A stretch of 64,000 nt of DNA from Nocardia rosealba (GTDB lineage Bacteria > Actinomycetota > Actinomycetes > Mycobacteriales > Mycobacteriaceae): positions 316,472 through 380,471 of the forward strand of contig NZ_JAIWNA010000005.1 in NCBI RefSeq assembly GCF_020216065.1. The letters are read 5' to 3'. This document shows, piece by piece, positions 1-8,660 of the stretch. The first letter of the stretch is position 1; each line of letters opens with the position of its first letter. The notes under the pieces are model-generated. The model ran no database searches, was not told where the DNA came from, and was given only the letters and a program-made list of their open reading frames with translations. The translations under genes were made by a program, and so were the position numbers.

Positions 1-169
<169 letters not shown>

Positions 170-249
170 AAACACAGCCAGCACCTCATGGGCGCAATCC
201 AAAAAGAGCCGGGCACGCTACAAAGCAGCACCCCCCGCCCTACAGCACC

Positions 250-1233
250 TCACCCCAGTCGACGCTGCCGAGCGATATCAGCCAACACCACACCAGCAGC
301 CACCGAAGCGTTCAACGACTCGACCGGCCCCGCCATCGGAATACTCAAAATCGAGTCACAGGTCTCCCGGACCAGCCGCGAAAGACCCTTACCCTCGGAC
401 CCGACAACAACCACCGTCGGCACACTGCCGTCGAAATCGTCGAGTGCCGTATCACCACCCGCGTCGAGCCCGACGATCTGGATACCCTGAGACGCCCAGT
501 CCTTCAACGTGCGCGTCAGGTTGGTCGCCCGCGCAACGGGCAGACGCGCCGCCGCACCCGCACTGGTCCGCCACGCCACCGCGGTGACGGCCGCACTGCG
601 ACGCTGCGGGATCACCACACCCTGACCACCGAACGCGGCGACCGAGCGGATGACCGCGCCGAGGTTGCGCGGGTCGGTGATGTTGTCGAGGGCGACGAGC
701 AGCGCGGGTTCGGCGGTCGACTTCACCCGGTCCATCAGGTCGTCGGGGTGCGCGTACCGGTACGGCGGCACCTGCAGTGCCACGCCCTGGTGCAATCCGT
801 TGGCGCTCAACCGGTCCAGGTCGGTGCGTGGCACCTCGAGGATGGAGATGCCGAGGTCGGCGGCGCGCTGCACGCTCTCGGTGAGGCGGTCGTCGTTCTC
901 GGTGCCGACCGCCACGTAGAGCGCGGTCGCGGGCACATCCGCGCGCAGGCACTCGAGCACCGGATTGCGGCCGAGTACCAACTCGGGACCGTCGTCGGAC
1001 TTGCGGCCGGCGCGCGGTACGCCGGACTTGCCGGTCGGACGACCCTGTGCCGCTTTGGCTTTGGCCGCGGCGGCCGCGCGTTTGGCGGCGGGATGCTTGG
1101 TGCGTTCGACCGCGGGCGGGGTCGCGCCGCGCCCTTCGAGGCCGCGACGACGCCTGCCGCCGGAACCGACGACAGCACCCTTCTTGGTGCCGCCCTTCCG
1201 AATCGCTCCGCGTCGCTGTGAATTGCCTGCCAT
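250..1233 (-). CDS. rlmB: 23S rRNA (guanosine-2'-O)-methyltransferase RlmB, TrmH/SpoU family
   Basis: This 327-residue SPOUT-class enzyme is predicted to 2'-O-methylate a guanosine of 23S rRNA (G2251 in E. coli numbering) using SAM. A basic, disordered leader of about 80 residues precedes the substrate-binding domain (LVLGRNPVLECLRA, about 86-99). The SpoU catalytic domain follows, with DNITDPRNLGAVIRS near 180-195 (the conserved N-x-G-x-x-R arginine) and the SAM-binding knot motifs VVGSEGKGL and SIPMAGPVESLNASVA near the C-terminus. Its ATG overlaps the cysS stop as TGATG, so it is co-translated as last gene of the ispD-ispF-cysS-rlmB group, matching M. tuberculosis Rv3579c. Confidence 0.95.
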   Translation of the reverse strand: MAGNSQRRGAIRKGGTKKGAVVGSGGRRRRGLEGRGATPPAVERTKHPAAKRAAAAAKAKAAQGRPTGKSGVPRAGRKSDDGPELVLGRNPVLECLRADVPATALYVAVGTENDDRLTESVQRAADLGISILEVPRTDLDRLSANGLHQGVALQVPPYRYAHPDDLMDRVKSTAEPALLVALDNITDPRNLGAVIRSVAAFGGQGVVIPQRRSAAVTAVAWRTSAGAAARLPVARATNLTRTLKDWASQGIQIVGLDAGGDTALDDFDGSVPTVVVVGSEGKGLSRLVRETCDSILSIPMAGPVESLNASVAAGVVLADIARQRRLG

Positions 1234-2636
1234 CAGTTCGCCTTTCCGCTAGCTGCGCCCAGCGACCATTCCGGCCCCTGCGGGGTATCGGTGACTTCGA
1301 TACCCGCCGCGATGAGCCGATCCCGTGCGGCATCGGCTTCTGCCCAGTTCTTGTCGGCCCGCGCGCTCGCCCGGCGGTCCAGCTCCGAGCGGACCAGCAC
1401 GTCGAGCGCGTCGAGCGCCGCCGAATTGTCGGCGGGGGTATACCAGTGTTCGTCGAACGGGTCGACGCCGAGGATGCCGAGCATCGCCCGCACCTGCCCA
1501 GCCAGTTCGGCCGCCGTGTCGAGTGCGCCCGATTCCATGGCGCGATTGCCCTCGTGCACCACGTGGTGGATCTCGGCGAGCGCCTTGGGGATCGCCAGAT
1601 CGTCGTCGAGCGCGGCGGCGAACGCGTCGGTCCATTTGCCGACCGGCACCGCACCGGCCCGATCGTGTACCCGCCGTACGAAAGCCTCGATGCGCTGATA
1701 GGAAGCGACCGCGTCGTCGAGTGCCTTGTCGGAGTATTCGAGCATCGAACGGTAATGCGCGCTGCCGAGATAGAAACGCAATTCCACCGGCCGTACGCGG
1801 GTGAGCACATTCGGCACCGAGAGAACATTGCCGAGCGACTTCGACATTTTCTCCCCGCCCATCGTCACCCAGCCGTTGTGCAGCCAGTAACGCGCGAAAC
1901 CGTCGCCTGCCGCCTTCGACTGGGCGATCTCGTTCTCGTGGTGCGGGAAGATCAAATCCATTCCGCCGCAATGAATATCGAATTCGGGGCCGAGATAGAA
2001 CTCGGCCATCGCGGAGCATTCCAGGTGCCAGCCGGGGCGACCGGGGCCCCACGGCGAAGGCCAGCTCGGCTCGTCCGGTTTGGCGGCTTTCCAGAGGGTG
2101 AAATCGCGGGGGTCGCGTTTGCCGCGGGTGGGGGTTTCGCCCTGGTGCACGTCGTCGAGTTTGTGGCCGGAAAGTTCACCGTAATTCGGCCAGCTCACCA
2201 CATCGAAATACACATCGCCCTCGGCGGCGTAGGCATGCCCGCGCTCGATCAGCCGCTTCATCAGGGCGACCATCTGGGTGATGTGCCCGGTGGCGCGCGG
2301 TTCGGCCGACGGCGGAAGCACACCGAGGGTTTCGTAGGCGGAATCGAACGCGCGCTCGTGCGTGGCCGCCCATTCCCACCACGGCCTGCCCGCCTCGGCG
2401 GCTTTGTTCAGGATCTTGTCGTCGATATCGGTGACATTGCGGATGAACCGCACGTCGTAGTCGTGTGCCAGCAGCCAGCGGCGCAGCACGTCGAACGCGA
2501 CGCCGCTGCGCACATGCCCGATATGGGGCTGACCCTGCACGGTGGCACCACACAGATACACCGAGGCACGGCCGGGGACCAGCGGGGTGAATTCCCGCAT
2601 GGTCCGCGTGTCGGTGTCAAAAAGGCGCAAGGTCAC
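1233..2636 (-). CDS. cysS: Cysteinyl-tRNA synthetase
   Basis: This 467-residue class I aminoacyl-tRNA synthetase charges tRNA-Cys in the cytoplasm. The HIGH signature reads HIGH at 38-41, KMSKS is at 263-267, and C29 and C223 are two of the expected zinc ligands that select cysteine. Length matches the family (M. tuberculosis CysS1 is about 469). Translation starts at GTG (2634-2636). It is a different protein from MshC, the mycothiol ligase paralogue, because the full anticodon-binding C-terminal region is present. It overlaps rlmB and lies 105 bases downstream of ispF. Confidence 0.97.
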   Translation of the reverse strand: MTLRLFDTDTRTMREFTPLVPGRASVYLCGATVQGQPHIGHVRSGVAFDVLRRWLLAHDYDVRFIRNVTDIDDKILNKAAEAGRPWWEWAATHERAFDSAYETLGVLPPSAEPRATGHITQMVALMKRLIERGHAYAAEGDVYFDVVSWPNYGELSGHKLDDVHQGETPTRGKRDPRDFTLWKAAKPDEPSWPSPWGPGRPGWHLECSAMAEFYLGPEFDIHCGGMDLIFPHHENEIAQSKAAGDGFARYWLHNGWVTMGGEKMSKSLGNVLSVPNVLTRVRPVELRFYLGSAHYRSMLEYSDKALDDAVASYQRIEAFVRRVHDRAGAVPVGKWTDAFAAALDDDLAIPKALAEIHHVVHEGNRAMESGALDTAAELAGQVRAMLGILGVDPFDEHWYTPADNSAALDALDVLVRSELDRRASARADKNWAEADAARDRLIAAGIEVTDTPQGPEWSLGAASGKAN

Positions 2637-2741
2637 GGCATTCGATCCTAGTCGGTGGGATGAGAGTGGGGTTGACCGGCCGGTTCGTGGCTCGCCGCGT
2701 TTCCTGGCGGCGACGGTGGGGCGGTCGGGTGGGGTGGCCCG

Positions 2742-3212
2742 TCAGGGCTGCGAACACTCCAGCAGACAGGTCGCGATGGCGGCGACACCCTCACCGCGCC
2801 CGGTCAATCCGAGCCCGTCGGTGGTGGTTCCCGATACCGAAACCGGTGCGTCGAGTAATTCGCCGAGTACTTTTTGCGCTTCGGCGCGGCGCGGGCCGAT
2901 CTTCGGGCGATTGCCGATGACCTGCACGGCGGCGTTGACGACGGAGTAACCGTCGTCGGTGAGGAGTCTGCGGACTTCGGTGAGCATGGCGGCGCCGGTC
3001 ACGCCGGCCCATTCGGGGCGGCCGACGCCGAAGACGGCGCCCACGTCGCCCAGGCCGGCGGCGGAGAGCAGTGCGTCGCACAGCGCGTGCACGGCGACAT
3101 CACCGTCGGAGTGGCCCGCGCAGCCGTCGGCGTCGGGAAACAGCAGACCGGCCATCCAGCAGGGACGACCTGGTTCGATGGGGTGCACGTCGCTCCCGAT
3201 GCCGACTCTCAT
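2742..3212 (-). CDS. ispF: 2-C-methyl-D-erythritol 2,4-cyclodiphosphate synthase
   Basis: This 156-residue trimeric MEP-pathway enzyme converts CDP-ME-2-phosphate to the cyclic diphosphate. The metal-binding motif SDVHP is at residues 7-11 and GHSDGDVAVHAL lies near 34-45. The C-terminal stretch with TTTDGLGLTGRGEGVAA (substrate binding) is complete. The ATG overlaps the ispD stop by four bases (ATGA), indicating translational coupling of two enzymes of one pathway, as in mycobacteria (Rv3581c/Rv3582c). Confidence 0.97.
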   Translation of the reverse strand: MRVGIGSDVHPIEPGRPCWMAGLLFPDADGCAGHSDGDVAVHALCDALLSAAGLGDVGAVFGVGRPEWAGVTGAAMLTEVRRLLTDDGYSVVNAAVQVIGNRPKIGPRRAEAQKVLGELLDAPVSVSGTTTDGLGLTGRGEGVAAIATCLLECSQP

Positions 3213-4030
3213 CGAGCGACCTCGGTCCGGACGGCAGAGTGACCGAGCTGCGCGGCGCCGCCGACGGGTGCGGACTCGGCAGCGGGCGTGAACCCCGGCT
3301 CGACCTGTGACGCAGTGGCGTCGGCCGAGGTGGCATCGCGCCGCCGGGCGAGGACGGCGTCGGCGAGGGTCAGATCGAGTGGCGTGGTGATCTTGAAGGC
3401 CAGTGGGTCGCCTGCGACGGTGTGCACGGCGACGCCGAGGCGTTCGACCAGGCCCGCGTCGTCGGTCGCGCCGACGTCGGTGGCGTAGGCGCGGCGCAGC
3501 AATTCGGCGTCGAAGCCCTGGGGAGTCTGGATGGCGCGCAGGTCGGCGCGGTCGGGTGTGCCGGTGACAACACCCGCGTCGTCGACCGATTTCACGGTGT
3601 CGACGACGGGCAGGGCGGGCACGACGGCCGGGCTGCCTGCCTGTAGTTCGGTGGCGACGCGCGCGATGAGTTCGGGCGGCGTGAGCGCGCGGGCGGCGTC
3701 GTGCACGAGGTAGTACCCGGCGTCGGGTGCGGCCGCGATGCCCGCGCGCACCGAATCCGTGCGCTCGGCGCCGCCGACGACGACCTGCACCGGCACAGGG
3801 GGCATCGAACCGCCGGTCAGCGAAGTGGTGGACAGCAAGGCAGACGCGGCGTCGACCAGTTCGGCAGGTACGACCACGACCACCCGGTGCACAGCACCGG
3901 ACGCGATCAGCCCATCGACGGCCAGCCGGACCATAGGTGTACCGCCGACCGGGACGAACGCCTTCGGGGTGGGTTCACCCAGGCGCACGCCACGACCGGC
4001 GGCAGGAACCAGTGCTACGACAGGTCGCAC
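3209..4030 (-). CDS. ispD: 2-C-methyl-D-erythritol 4-phosphate cytidylyltransferase
   Basis: This 273-residue enzyme transfers CMP from CTP to MEP in non-mevalonate isoprenoid synthesis. The N-terminus has the nucleotide-binding signature VALVPAAGRGVRLG at about 5-18, followed by PKAFVPVGG. HDAARALTPPELI and AIQTPQGFDAELLRRAY are the other family hallmarks. The GTG at 4030 is chosen because the homologous sequence begins there. An upstream in-frame ATG at 4180 would add 50 unrelated residues overlapping carD. The start is one base past the carD stop, so carD-ispD-ispF is one transcription unit. Confidence 0.95.
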   Translation of the reverse strand: MRPVVALVPAAGRGVRLGEPTPKAFVPVGGTPMVRLAVDGLIASGAVHRVVVVVPAELVDAASALLSTTSLTGGSMPPVPVQVVVGGAERTDSVRAGIAAAPDAGYYLVHDAARALTPPELIARVATELQAGSPAVVPALPVVDTVKSVDDAGVVTGTPDRADLRAIQTPQGFDAELLRRAYATDVGATDDAGLVERLGVAVHTVAGDPLAFKITTPLDLTLADAVLARRRDATSADATASQVEPGFTPAAESAPVGGAAQLGHSAVRTEVAR

Positions 4031-4031
4031 A

Positions 4032-4520
4032 CTACGAGGCCGCGGCGAGGACCTCGTCGAGCAGCGATTCGGCCTTGCCGTCGTCGGTGCCCTCGGCGAG
4101 CGCGAGCTCACCGACGAGGATCTGACGAGCCTTGGCCAGCATCCGCTTCTCACCGGCGGACAGACCGCGATCCTGCTCACGACGCCACAGGTCGCGGACG
4201 ACCTCGGCCACCTTGTTCACATCGCCGGAGGCGAGCTTCTCGAGGTTGGCCTTGTAACGGCGGGACCAGTTGGTCGGCTCCTCCGTGTGTGGCGCGCGTA
4301 GCACCTGGAAGACGCGGTCGAGACCTTCCTGGCCGACGACGTCGCGCACGCCGACGTATTCGGCGTTTTCTGCGGGAACGCGAACGGTCAGGTCGCCTTG
4401 CGCGACCTTCAGGACCAGATACTCTTTCTGCACACCCTTGATGGTGCGGGTCTCGATTGCTTCGATCAGCGCCGCTCCGTGGTGGGGGTAAACGACGGTG
4501 TCTCCGACCTTAAAAATCAT
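4032..4520 (-). CDS. carD: RNA-polymerase-binding transcription factor CarD
   Basis: This 162-residue global regulator binds the RNA polymerase beta subunit and stabilises open complexes at promoters, including rRNA promoters. Residues 1-60 form the Tudor-like RNAP-interaction domain (MIFKVGDTVVYPHHGAAL at the start). The rest is the helical DNA-binding domain with NWSRRYKANLEKLASGDV. It is nearly identical to M. tuberculosis CarD as known from the family, including length. The ATG at 4520 has the purine-rich GAAAGGGG upstream. An upstream in-frame ATG at 4547 is less likely. Confidence 0.97.
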   Translation of the reverse strand: MIFKVGDTVVYPHHGAALIEAIETRTIKGVQKEYLVLKVAQGDLTVRVPAENAEYVGVRDVVGQEGLDRVFQVLRAPHTEEPTNWSRRYKANLEKLASGDVNKVAEVVRDLWRREQDRGLSAGEKRMLAKARQILVGELALAEGTDDGKAESLLDEVLAAAS

Positions 4521-4872
4521 GTGTCCCGTGCCCCTTTCGATGTTCACAGTTTAACATGCGACTCGGTAACGGCGCGATCAACTGTGCAGGTCAGGGCCAC
4601 AACGAGGACATCCCAGGGGTTGACAATCAAGAATTGTTGTGCATTGTGTTGCGCCAGAACAGGTTAACCACCAGCACAACGACCGGTATTCGCACTTCGG
4701 CCGTCCGGCATCGACGTGGCAACCACGTCCGGGACACCGAACTGTTACTTCCGCACCCGCGCGTCGCGAGCCCCGACGCCACGCGCGCGAAGCGAACTAC
4801 TACGCTGCCTAGTTACTACCCTCCGGTCCCCGTGTGGAACGGAGTGAGCCCGGTCGACATGGAGGACAAACC
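4521..4872. promoter_or_regulatory. Divergent carD / lpqE-like intergenic region
   Basis: This 352-base gap carries the promoters for carD (leftward) and the lipoprotein gene (rightward) and is more AT-rich than its surroundings. A minus-strand TAAACT at 4548-4553, about 30 bases before the carD ATG, fits an actinobacterial -10 box. A plus-strand TTGACA sits at 4620-4625 but no convincing -10 was found for it. An imperfect inverted ACAAT...ATTGT lies near 4623-4637. No small gene is supported. Confidence 0.4.
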
Positions 4873-5574
4873 GTGACTGCCCTGAAAGCTGTGACCGCCC
4901 CGTCGGCGCGACGTCGCATGGTGACGGTTGCCGCGCTCGCCGCTGCCGCGGGCATCGCCCTGACCGGCTGCAGTGCCGGCCAGCACACCCAGACCTCGTC
5001 GCAGGCCGCCGCCATCAACGGCAACCACGCCGATGTCGGCGACATCTCCCTGCGCAACGTGCACATCGTGTACCCCGAGGCGGCGTCGGAGCACCAGAAG
5101 GGCGGCAAGGCCGTCCTCGCCCTGTCGATCATCAACGGCAGCGAGACCGTCACCGACGAGCTCACCAGCGTGAGCACCGACCTCGGCCCGATCAAGATCA
5201 CCGGCCCGGCCGGTGGCAAGTTCGAGCTGAAGCCGCAGGAGACCGTGCTGGTCGGCCCGCCGAGCGTCACCGCCGCGGCCGAGACCGGCGATCACCACGG
5301 CACCACCACGGCCGCACCGACCACCACCGCGGCACCGACCACGGCTCCTGGTGGCGGTAACTCCAGCGCCAGCGACGCCGCCGCCGAGCCGGCGAGCATC
5401 GAGATCACCGGCCTCACGGAGAACATCACCCCCGGCCTGACCTACACGGTCACCTTCAACTTCAAGGACGCGGGCACCGTGCAGGTGGCCGTTCCGGTCG
5501 ACGCCGCCACTTCCGAGCGCGTCGAGAACGAGAAGTCCGGCCCGGCGCCCGAGGGCGCGGGCGGCGGTCACTGA
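4873..5574 (+). CDS. lpqE: LpqE-like lipoprotein
   Basis: This 233-residue secreted lipoprotein has a basic N-terminus with ARRR, a hydrophobic stretch and the lipobox LTGC, so it is expected to be anchored outside the cytoplasmic membrane after cleavage before Cys. A threonine/alanine-rich linker (TTTAAPTTTAAPTT) lies around residues 140-160. The molecular function is unknown. Position between carD and radA matches Rv3584 (lpqE), which is the main basis for the symbol. The GTG at 4873 is preceded by GGAGGA at 4861-4866. Confidence 0.8.
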   Translation: MTALKAVTAPSARRRMVTVAALAAAAGIALTGCSAGQHTQTSSQAAAINGNHADVGDISLRNVHIVYPEAASEHQKGGKAVLALSIINGSETVTDELTSVSTDLGPIKITGPAGGKFELKPQETVLVGPPSVTAAAETGDHHGTTTAAPTTTAAPTTAPGGGNSSASDAAAEPASIEITGLTENITPGLTYTVTFNFKDAGTVQVAVPVDAATSERVENEKSGPAPEGAGGGH

Positions 5575-5587
5575 GACCAGCTGTCGA

Positions 5588-5621
5588 GAAAAGCCGTCGC
5601 GAACTTTCGCGGCGGCTTTTC
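5588..5621 (+). terminator. Rho-independent terminator after the LpqE-like gene
   Basis: Two 14-base arms at 5588-5601 and 5608-5621 pair with a single T-G wobble around a six-base loop. The right arm ends in CGGCTTTTC and is followed by TTGTTG. It lies 14 bases after the lipoprotein stop and 33 before radA, so radA should have its own promoter or depend on readthrough. Confidence 0.8.
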
Positions 5622-5653
5622 TTGTTGTCGGACCCGATCCGTAGGGTGCGCGT

Positions 5654-7054
5654 GTGGCCAAGACCAAAGCTGTTTTCCGTTGCACCTCGTGTTCGCACGA
5701 GGTGTCGAAATGGGTTGGCAAATGCCCTGATTGCGGTGCGTGGGGCACCGTGAACGAGGTGGCGGTCTCGGCCGCCGCGGCGGCGCCGGGGCGCCGGGCC
5801 ATGCTGCCGAGCACGGCGGCGGCACCGCTGTCGCAGATCGACGCGAAGGTCACCCAGGCCAGGTCGACGGGGGTGAGCGAGCTCGACCGGGTGCTCGGCG
5901 GTGGGGTGGTGCCGGGATCGGTGGTGCTGCTGTCGGGTGAACCGGGCGTCGGCAAGTCGACCCTGCTGCTCGAGGTCGCGTTCCGGTGGGCCGCCCAGCG
6001 CGCCGAGACCGCGCTGTATGTGACGGCGGAGGAGTCGGCGGGTCAGGTGCGCCTGCGTGCCGACCGGACCGGGGCCGTGCACGACCGGGTGTATCTCGCG
6101 GCGGAATCCGACCTGTCGATCGTGCTCGGGCACGTGGAGCAGGTGCGTCCGACGCTGCTGGTCGTCGACTCGGTGCAGACGATGCTCGCCCCCGAGGTCG
6201 ACGGCGTGATCGGCGGTGTCACCCAGGTACGCGCGGTGACGGCGGCGCTCACCTCACTGGCCAAGGCCAGCGGGATCGCGGTGCTGCTGGTCGGGCATGT
6301 CACCAAGGACGGCAATGTGGCCGGTCCGCGCACGCTCGAGCACCTGGTGGACGTGGTGCTGCAGTTCGAGGGCGACAAGAACTCCTCGCTGCGCATGGTG
6401 CGCGGCATCAAGAACCGCTTCGGCAGCGCCGACGAAGTGGGCTGTTTCGAACTCCACGAGGACGGCATCGCCTGCGTCGACGATCCGTCCGGATTATTCC
6501 TGCATCACCGCACCGATGCCGTGCCCGGCACAGCGGTGACGGTCGCGATGGACGGCAAACGTCCGCTGGTCGCGGAGGTGCAGGGGCTCACGGTGAAGAC
6601 CGAGATCCCCCAGCCGCGTCGCGCGGTGAGCGGCCTGGACTACAACCGGGTGGCCATGGTGCTCGCGGTCCTGCAGAGCCGTGGCCGGGTGTTCCTCGGC
6701 AAGCACGACGTGTACGCGGCGACCGTCGGCGGCATGCGCCTGGTCGAGCCGACCGCCGACCTCGCCATCGCCCTGGCCATCGCCAGCGCCGAGGCCGATA
6801 TCGCCCTGCCCGCGGGCTGGGTGATCCTCGGTGAGGTCGGCCTGGCGGGTGAGGTCCGCAAGATCACCGGGCTCGGCCGGCGCCTGGCCGAGGCCGAGCG
6901 ATTGGGCTTCACCACCGCCCTGGTACCGCCGGGTTCGGAGAAGTCCAAGAGCGGTTCGATGCGCATCCACGAGGTCGGCGACCTGCGTTCGGCGCTGCGA
7001 TTGGCCGAACTCCGCAAATCCCGGGCACCCCGCGAGCCTGCGGCCGTGGAATAA
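5654..7054 (+). CDS. radA: DNA repair protein RadA
   Basis: This 466-residue RecA-related ATPase promotes branch migration of recombination intermediates. An N-terminal zinc finger uses C10, C13, C24 and C27. Walker A GEPGVGKS is at 95-102, the RadA-specific KNRFG motif at 253-257, and a Lon-protease-like domain fills the last 150 residues or so. The start is GTG, as expected from homologues beginning just before the zinc finger. In M. tuberculosis the next gene is disA (c-di-AMP synthase); here only 146 bases without an open gene follow. Confidence 0.97.
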   Translation: MAKTKAVFRCTSCSHEVSKWVGKCPDCGAWGTVNEVAVSAAAAAPGRRAMLPSTAAAPLSQIDAKVTQARSTGVSELDRVLGGGVVPGSVVLLSGEPGVGKSTLLLEVAFRWAAQRAETALYVTAEESAGQVRLRADRTGAVHDRVYLAAESDLSIVLGHVEQVRPTLLVVDSVQTMLAPEVDGVIGGVTQVRAVTAALTSLAKASGIAVLLVGHVTKDGNVAGPRTLEHLVDVVLQFEGDKNSSLRMVRGIKNRFGSADEVGCFELHEDGIACVDDPSGLFLHHRTDAVPGTAVTVAMDGKRPLVAEVQGLTVKTEIPQPRRAVSGLDYNRVAMVLAVLQSRGRVFLGKHDVYAATVGGMRLVEPTADLAIALAIASAEADIALPAGWVILGEVGLAGEVRKITGLGRRLAEAERLGFTTALVPPGSEKSKSGSMRIHEVGDLRSALRLAELRKSRAPREPAAVE

Positions 7055-7200
7055 CTCCGGCAAACCGCGCTTTCCGGTCGAATTCGGCATTTCGGCGGTA
7101 ACAGCCGTTGACACGGCGGCCCGTCCTGCGAATTCTGCAAATCAGCCGTCTTGGACATGTGATTTACAGCGCATCCGCATAATGCCCGGTCGGACGGTAT

Positions 7201-7875
7201 TCAGTCGGCCAGGTTGAACGGTTCGGCCGCGCTGCGGATGGAACCGAGCTGTGCGACAACCATGTACGCACCCGCCGGGACCGGCAACCGCTCCCCCGCG
7301 CATTGGGGCTGGGACGTGGTGCCGAACCAGGTGCCCTTGTACGACAGCTGTTCGCCCGCCTTCAGGGTTTTCACCTCAGGCGGCCCGTCCGGGGTGCAGT
7401 CGTTGCTCGCCCACAGCCTGCGCTGCCCGTCGAGGGTGAAGACGAGGAACTGCGGGCCCGCGCCGAGATCGCGCGAGCACGCGGCCGTAGAGATGTTGGT
7501 GATGACGGTGCCGAAGCCCGGCTGGTCACCCACCCGGTAGGTCGGCTGGTTGACCGTCACCTTCAGCGCCAGCGACTGATCGCTACACGGCTGGGCCGCG
7601 GGCTCCGGGGCGGCGGACGTGGTCGACGACGGTGCCGCCGACGTGCTGGTCACCGAACTGCTTGCCGCCGAACTACTGGCCGCACTGCTGGTCTGGGACG
7701 TGCTCGCGACCGTCGTCGAGGACGCGGCCGCGCCCGAACCGGACGAATCACCACCGCGCGCCACCATCGTGACCAGCCAGACCACGATCGCGAGCGCGAC
7801 GACGATGACGCCGATGGCCAGCGCGCGACGACGCCAGTAGATCTCCGGTGGCAGCGGTCCATTCGGTTCCAGCAC
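7201..7875 (-). CDS. Single-pass membrane protein of unknown function (Rv3587c-like)
   Basis: This 224-residue protein has a short cytoplasmic N-terminus, one transmembrane helix at about 17-36 (ALAIGVIVVALAIVVWLVT), a Ser/Thr/Ala-rich linker at about 40-95, and an extracytoplasmic domain with several cysteines near 98-215. The family function is not known. Its place directly downstream of carbonic anhydrase on the minus strand matches Rv3587c/Rv3588c. The start is GTG at 7873-7875. Confidence 0.75.
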   Translation of the reverse strand: MLEPNGPLPPEIYWRRRALAIGVIVVALAIVVWLVTMVARGGDSSGSGAAASSTTVASTSQTSSAASSSAASSSVTSTSAAPSSTTSAAPEPAAQPCSDQSLALKVTVNQPTYRVGDQPGFGTVITNISTAACSRDLGAGPQFLVFTLDGQRRLWASNDCTPDGPPEVKTLKAGEQLSYKGTWFGTTSQPQCAGERLPVPAGAYMVVAQLGSIRSAAEPFNLAD

Positions 7876-7946
7876 GCTTCAAAGGTAAGCGCAGCGCGCG
7901 AGGGCGCGCTCGATGACCTCGGCGTGTCGGGCGCTTACCGCCCGAT

Positions 7947-8570
7947 TCAGACCGTCTCGCCGATATTGCCGACCACCCGGCGCAGGTGCGCGCGACCGTC
8001 GGACAACTGGTAGGTGACGCTCGCGATCGCGCACTGACCAGTGGCGACGCGCTGGGAGATGATCATCGAGCGTTCCATGAGCAGCTTGCTGGTCTCCACC
8101 ACGTGCCGGGCCTCGAGGTCGTCGACCGTCGTGAGCCCTTCGCGGCGGCCGAGCAGGATCGAGGGGGTCACCTTCTCGACCACGCTGCGAATGAAGCCGC
8201 CGGGGACGGCGCCGCCGTCGAGCGCGTCGATCGTGGCCTTCACCGCGCCGCAGCTGTCGTGGCCGAGGACCACGATCAGCGGCACATTGAGCACCTCGAC
8301 GCCGTATTCGATCGAGCCGAGCACCGAGGAGTCGACGACGTGGCCTGCGGTACGCACCACGAACATGTCGCCGAGACCCTGGTCGAAGATCAGTTCGGCG
8401 GCTACACGCGAATCGCCGCAGCCGAAGAGGATGGCGTGCGGTCGCTGTCCGTTCACGAGCTTGGCCCGGTCTGCTGCGCCCTGGCTAGGATGCAGCAGAG
8501 TGTCGTTGACGAAGCGCTCGTTGCCCTCGCGCAGCGACTTCCAGGCACTTATCGGATTAGAACCAGGCAT
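7947..8570 (-). CDS. canB: Beta-class carbonic anhydrase
   Basis: This 207-residue enzyme interconverts CO2 and bicarbonate. The beta-class zinc site is complete: C51 and D53 in CGDSR, H104 and C107 in GHDSCG. Start at ATG 8570 gives the same N-terminus and length as M. tuberculosis CanB (MPxxNPxxAWK). In-frame upstream ATG at 8579 would add only three residues. It is divergent from mutY, with about 90 bases between the start codons. Confidence 0.96.
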   Translation of the reverse strand: MPGSNPISAWKSLREGNERFVNDTLLHPSQGAADRAKLVNGQRPHAILFGCGDSRVAAELIFDQGLGDMFVVRTAGHVVDSSVLGSIEYGVEVLNVPLIVVLGHDSCGAVKATIDALDGGAVPGGFIRSVVEKVTPSILLGRREGLTTVDDLEARHVVETSKLLMERSMIISQRVATGQCAIASVTYQLSDGRAHLRRVVGNIGETV

Positions 8571-8660
8571 ACCGACCATTGTGCACACGCTATCGGTTAC
8601 CAGCGAGTCTGCGCTGTTACGCCTCGGCAAAGTCGGCCTGGCAGAGATGGAACGGGAACA

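Noticed and set aside
390..392. DFN in the first kinase as a sequencing error (protein residues 390-392)
   Set aside because: The paralogue has the same DFN, so it is a real shared feature.
1047..2651. A 534-codon plus-strand frame opposite rlmB and cysS
   Set aside because: Antisense shadow of cysS; composition and lack of motifs argue against a protein.
7986..8660. An N-terminal extension of mutY by 225 codons
   Set aside because: It reads antisense through carbonic anhydrase; MutY homologues begin at the GTG at 8661.
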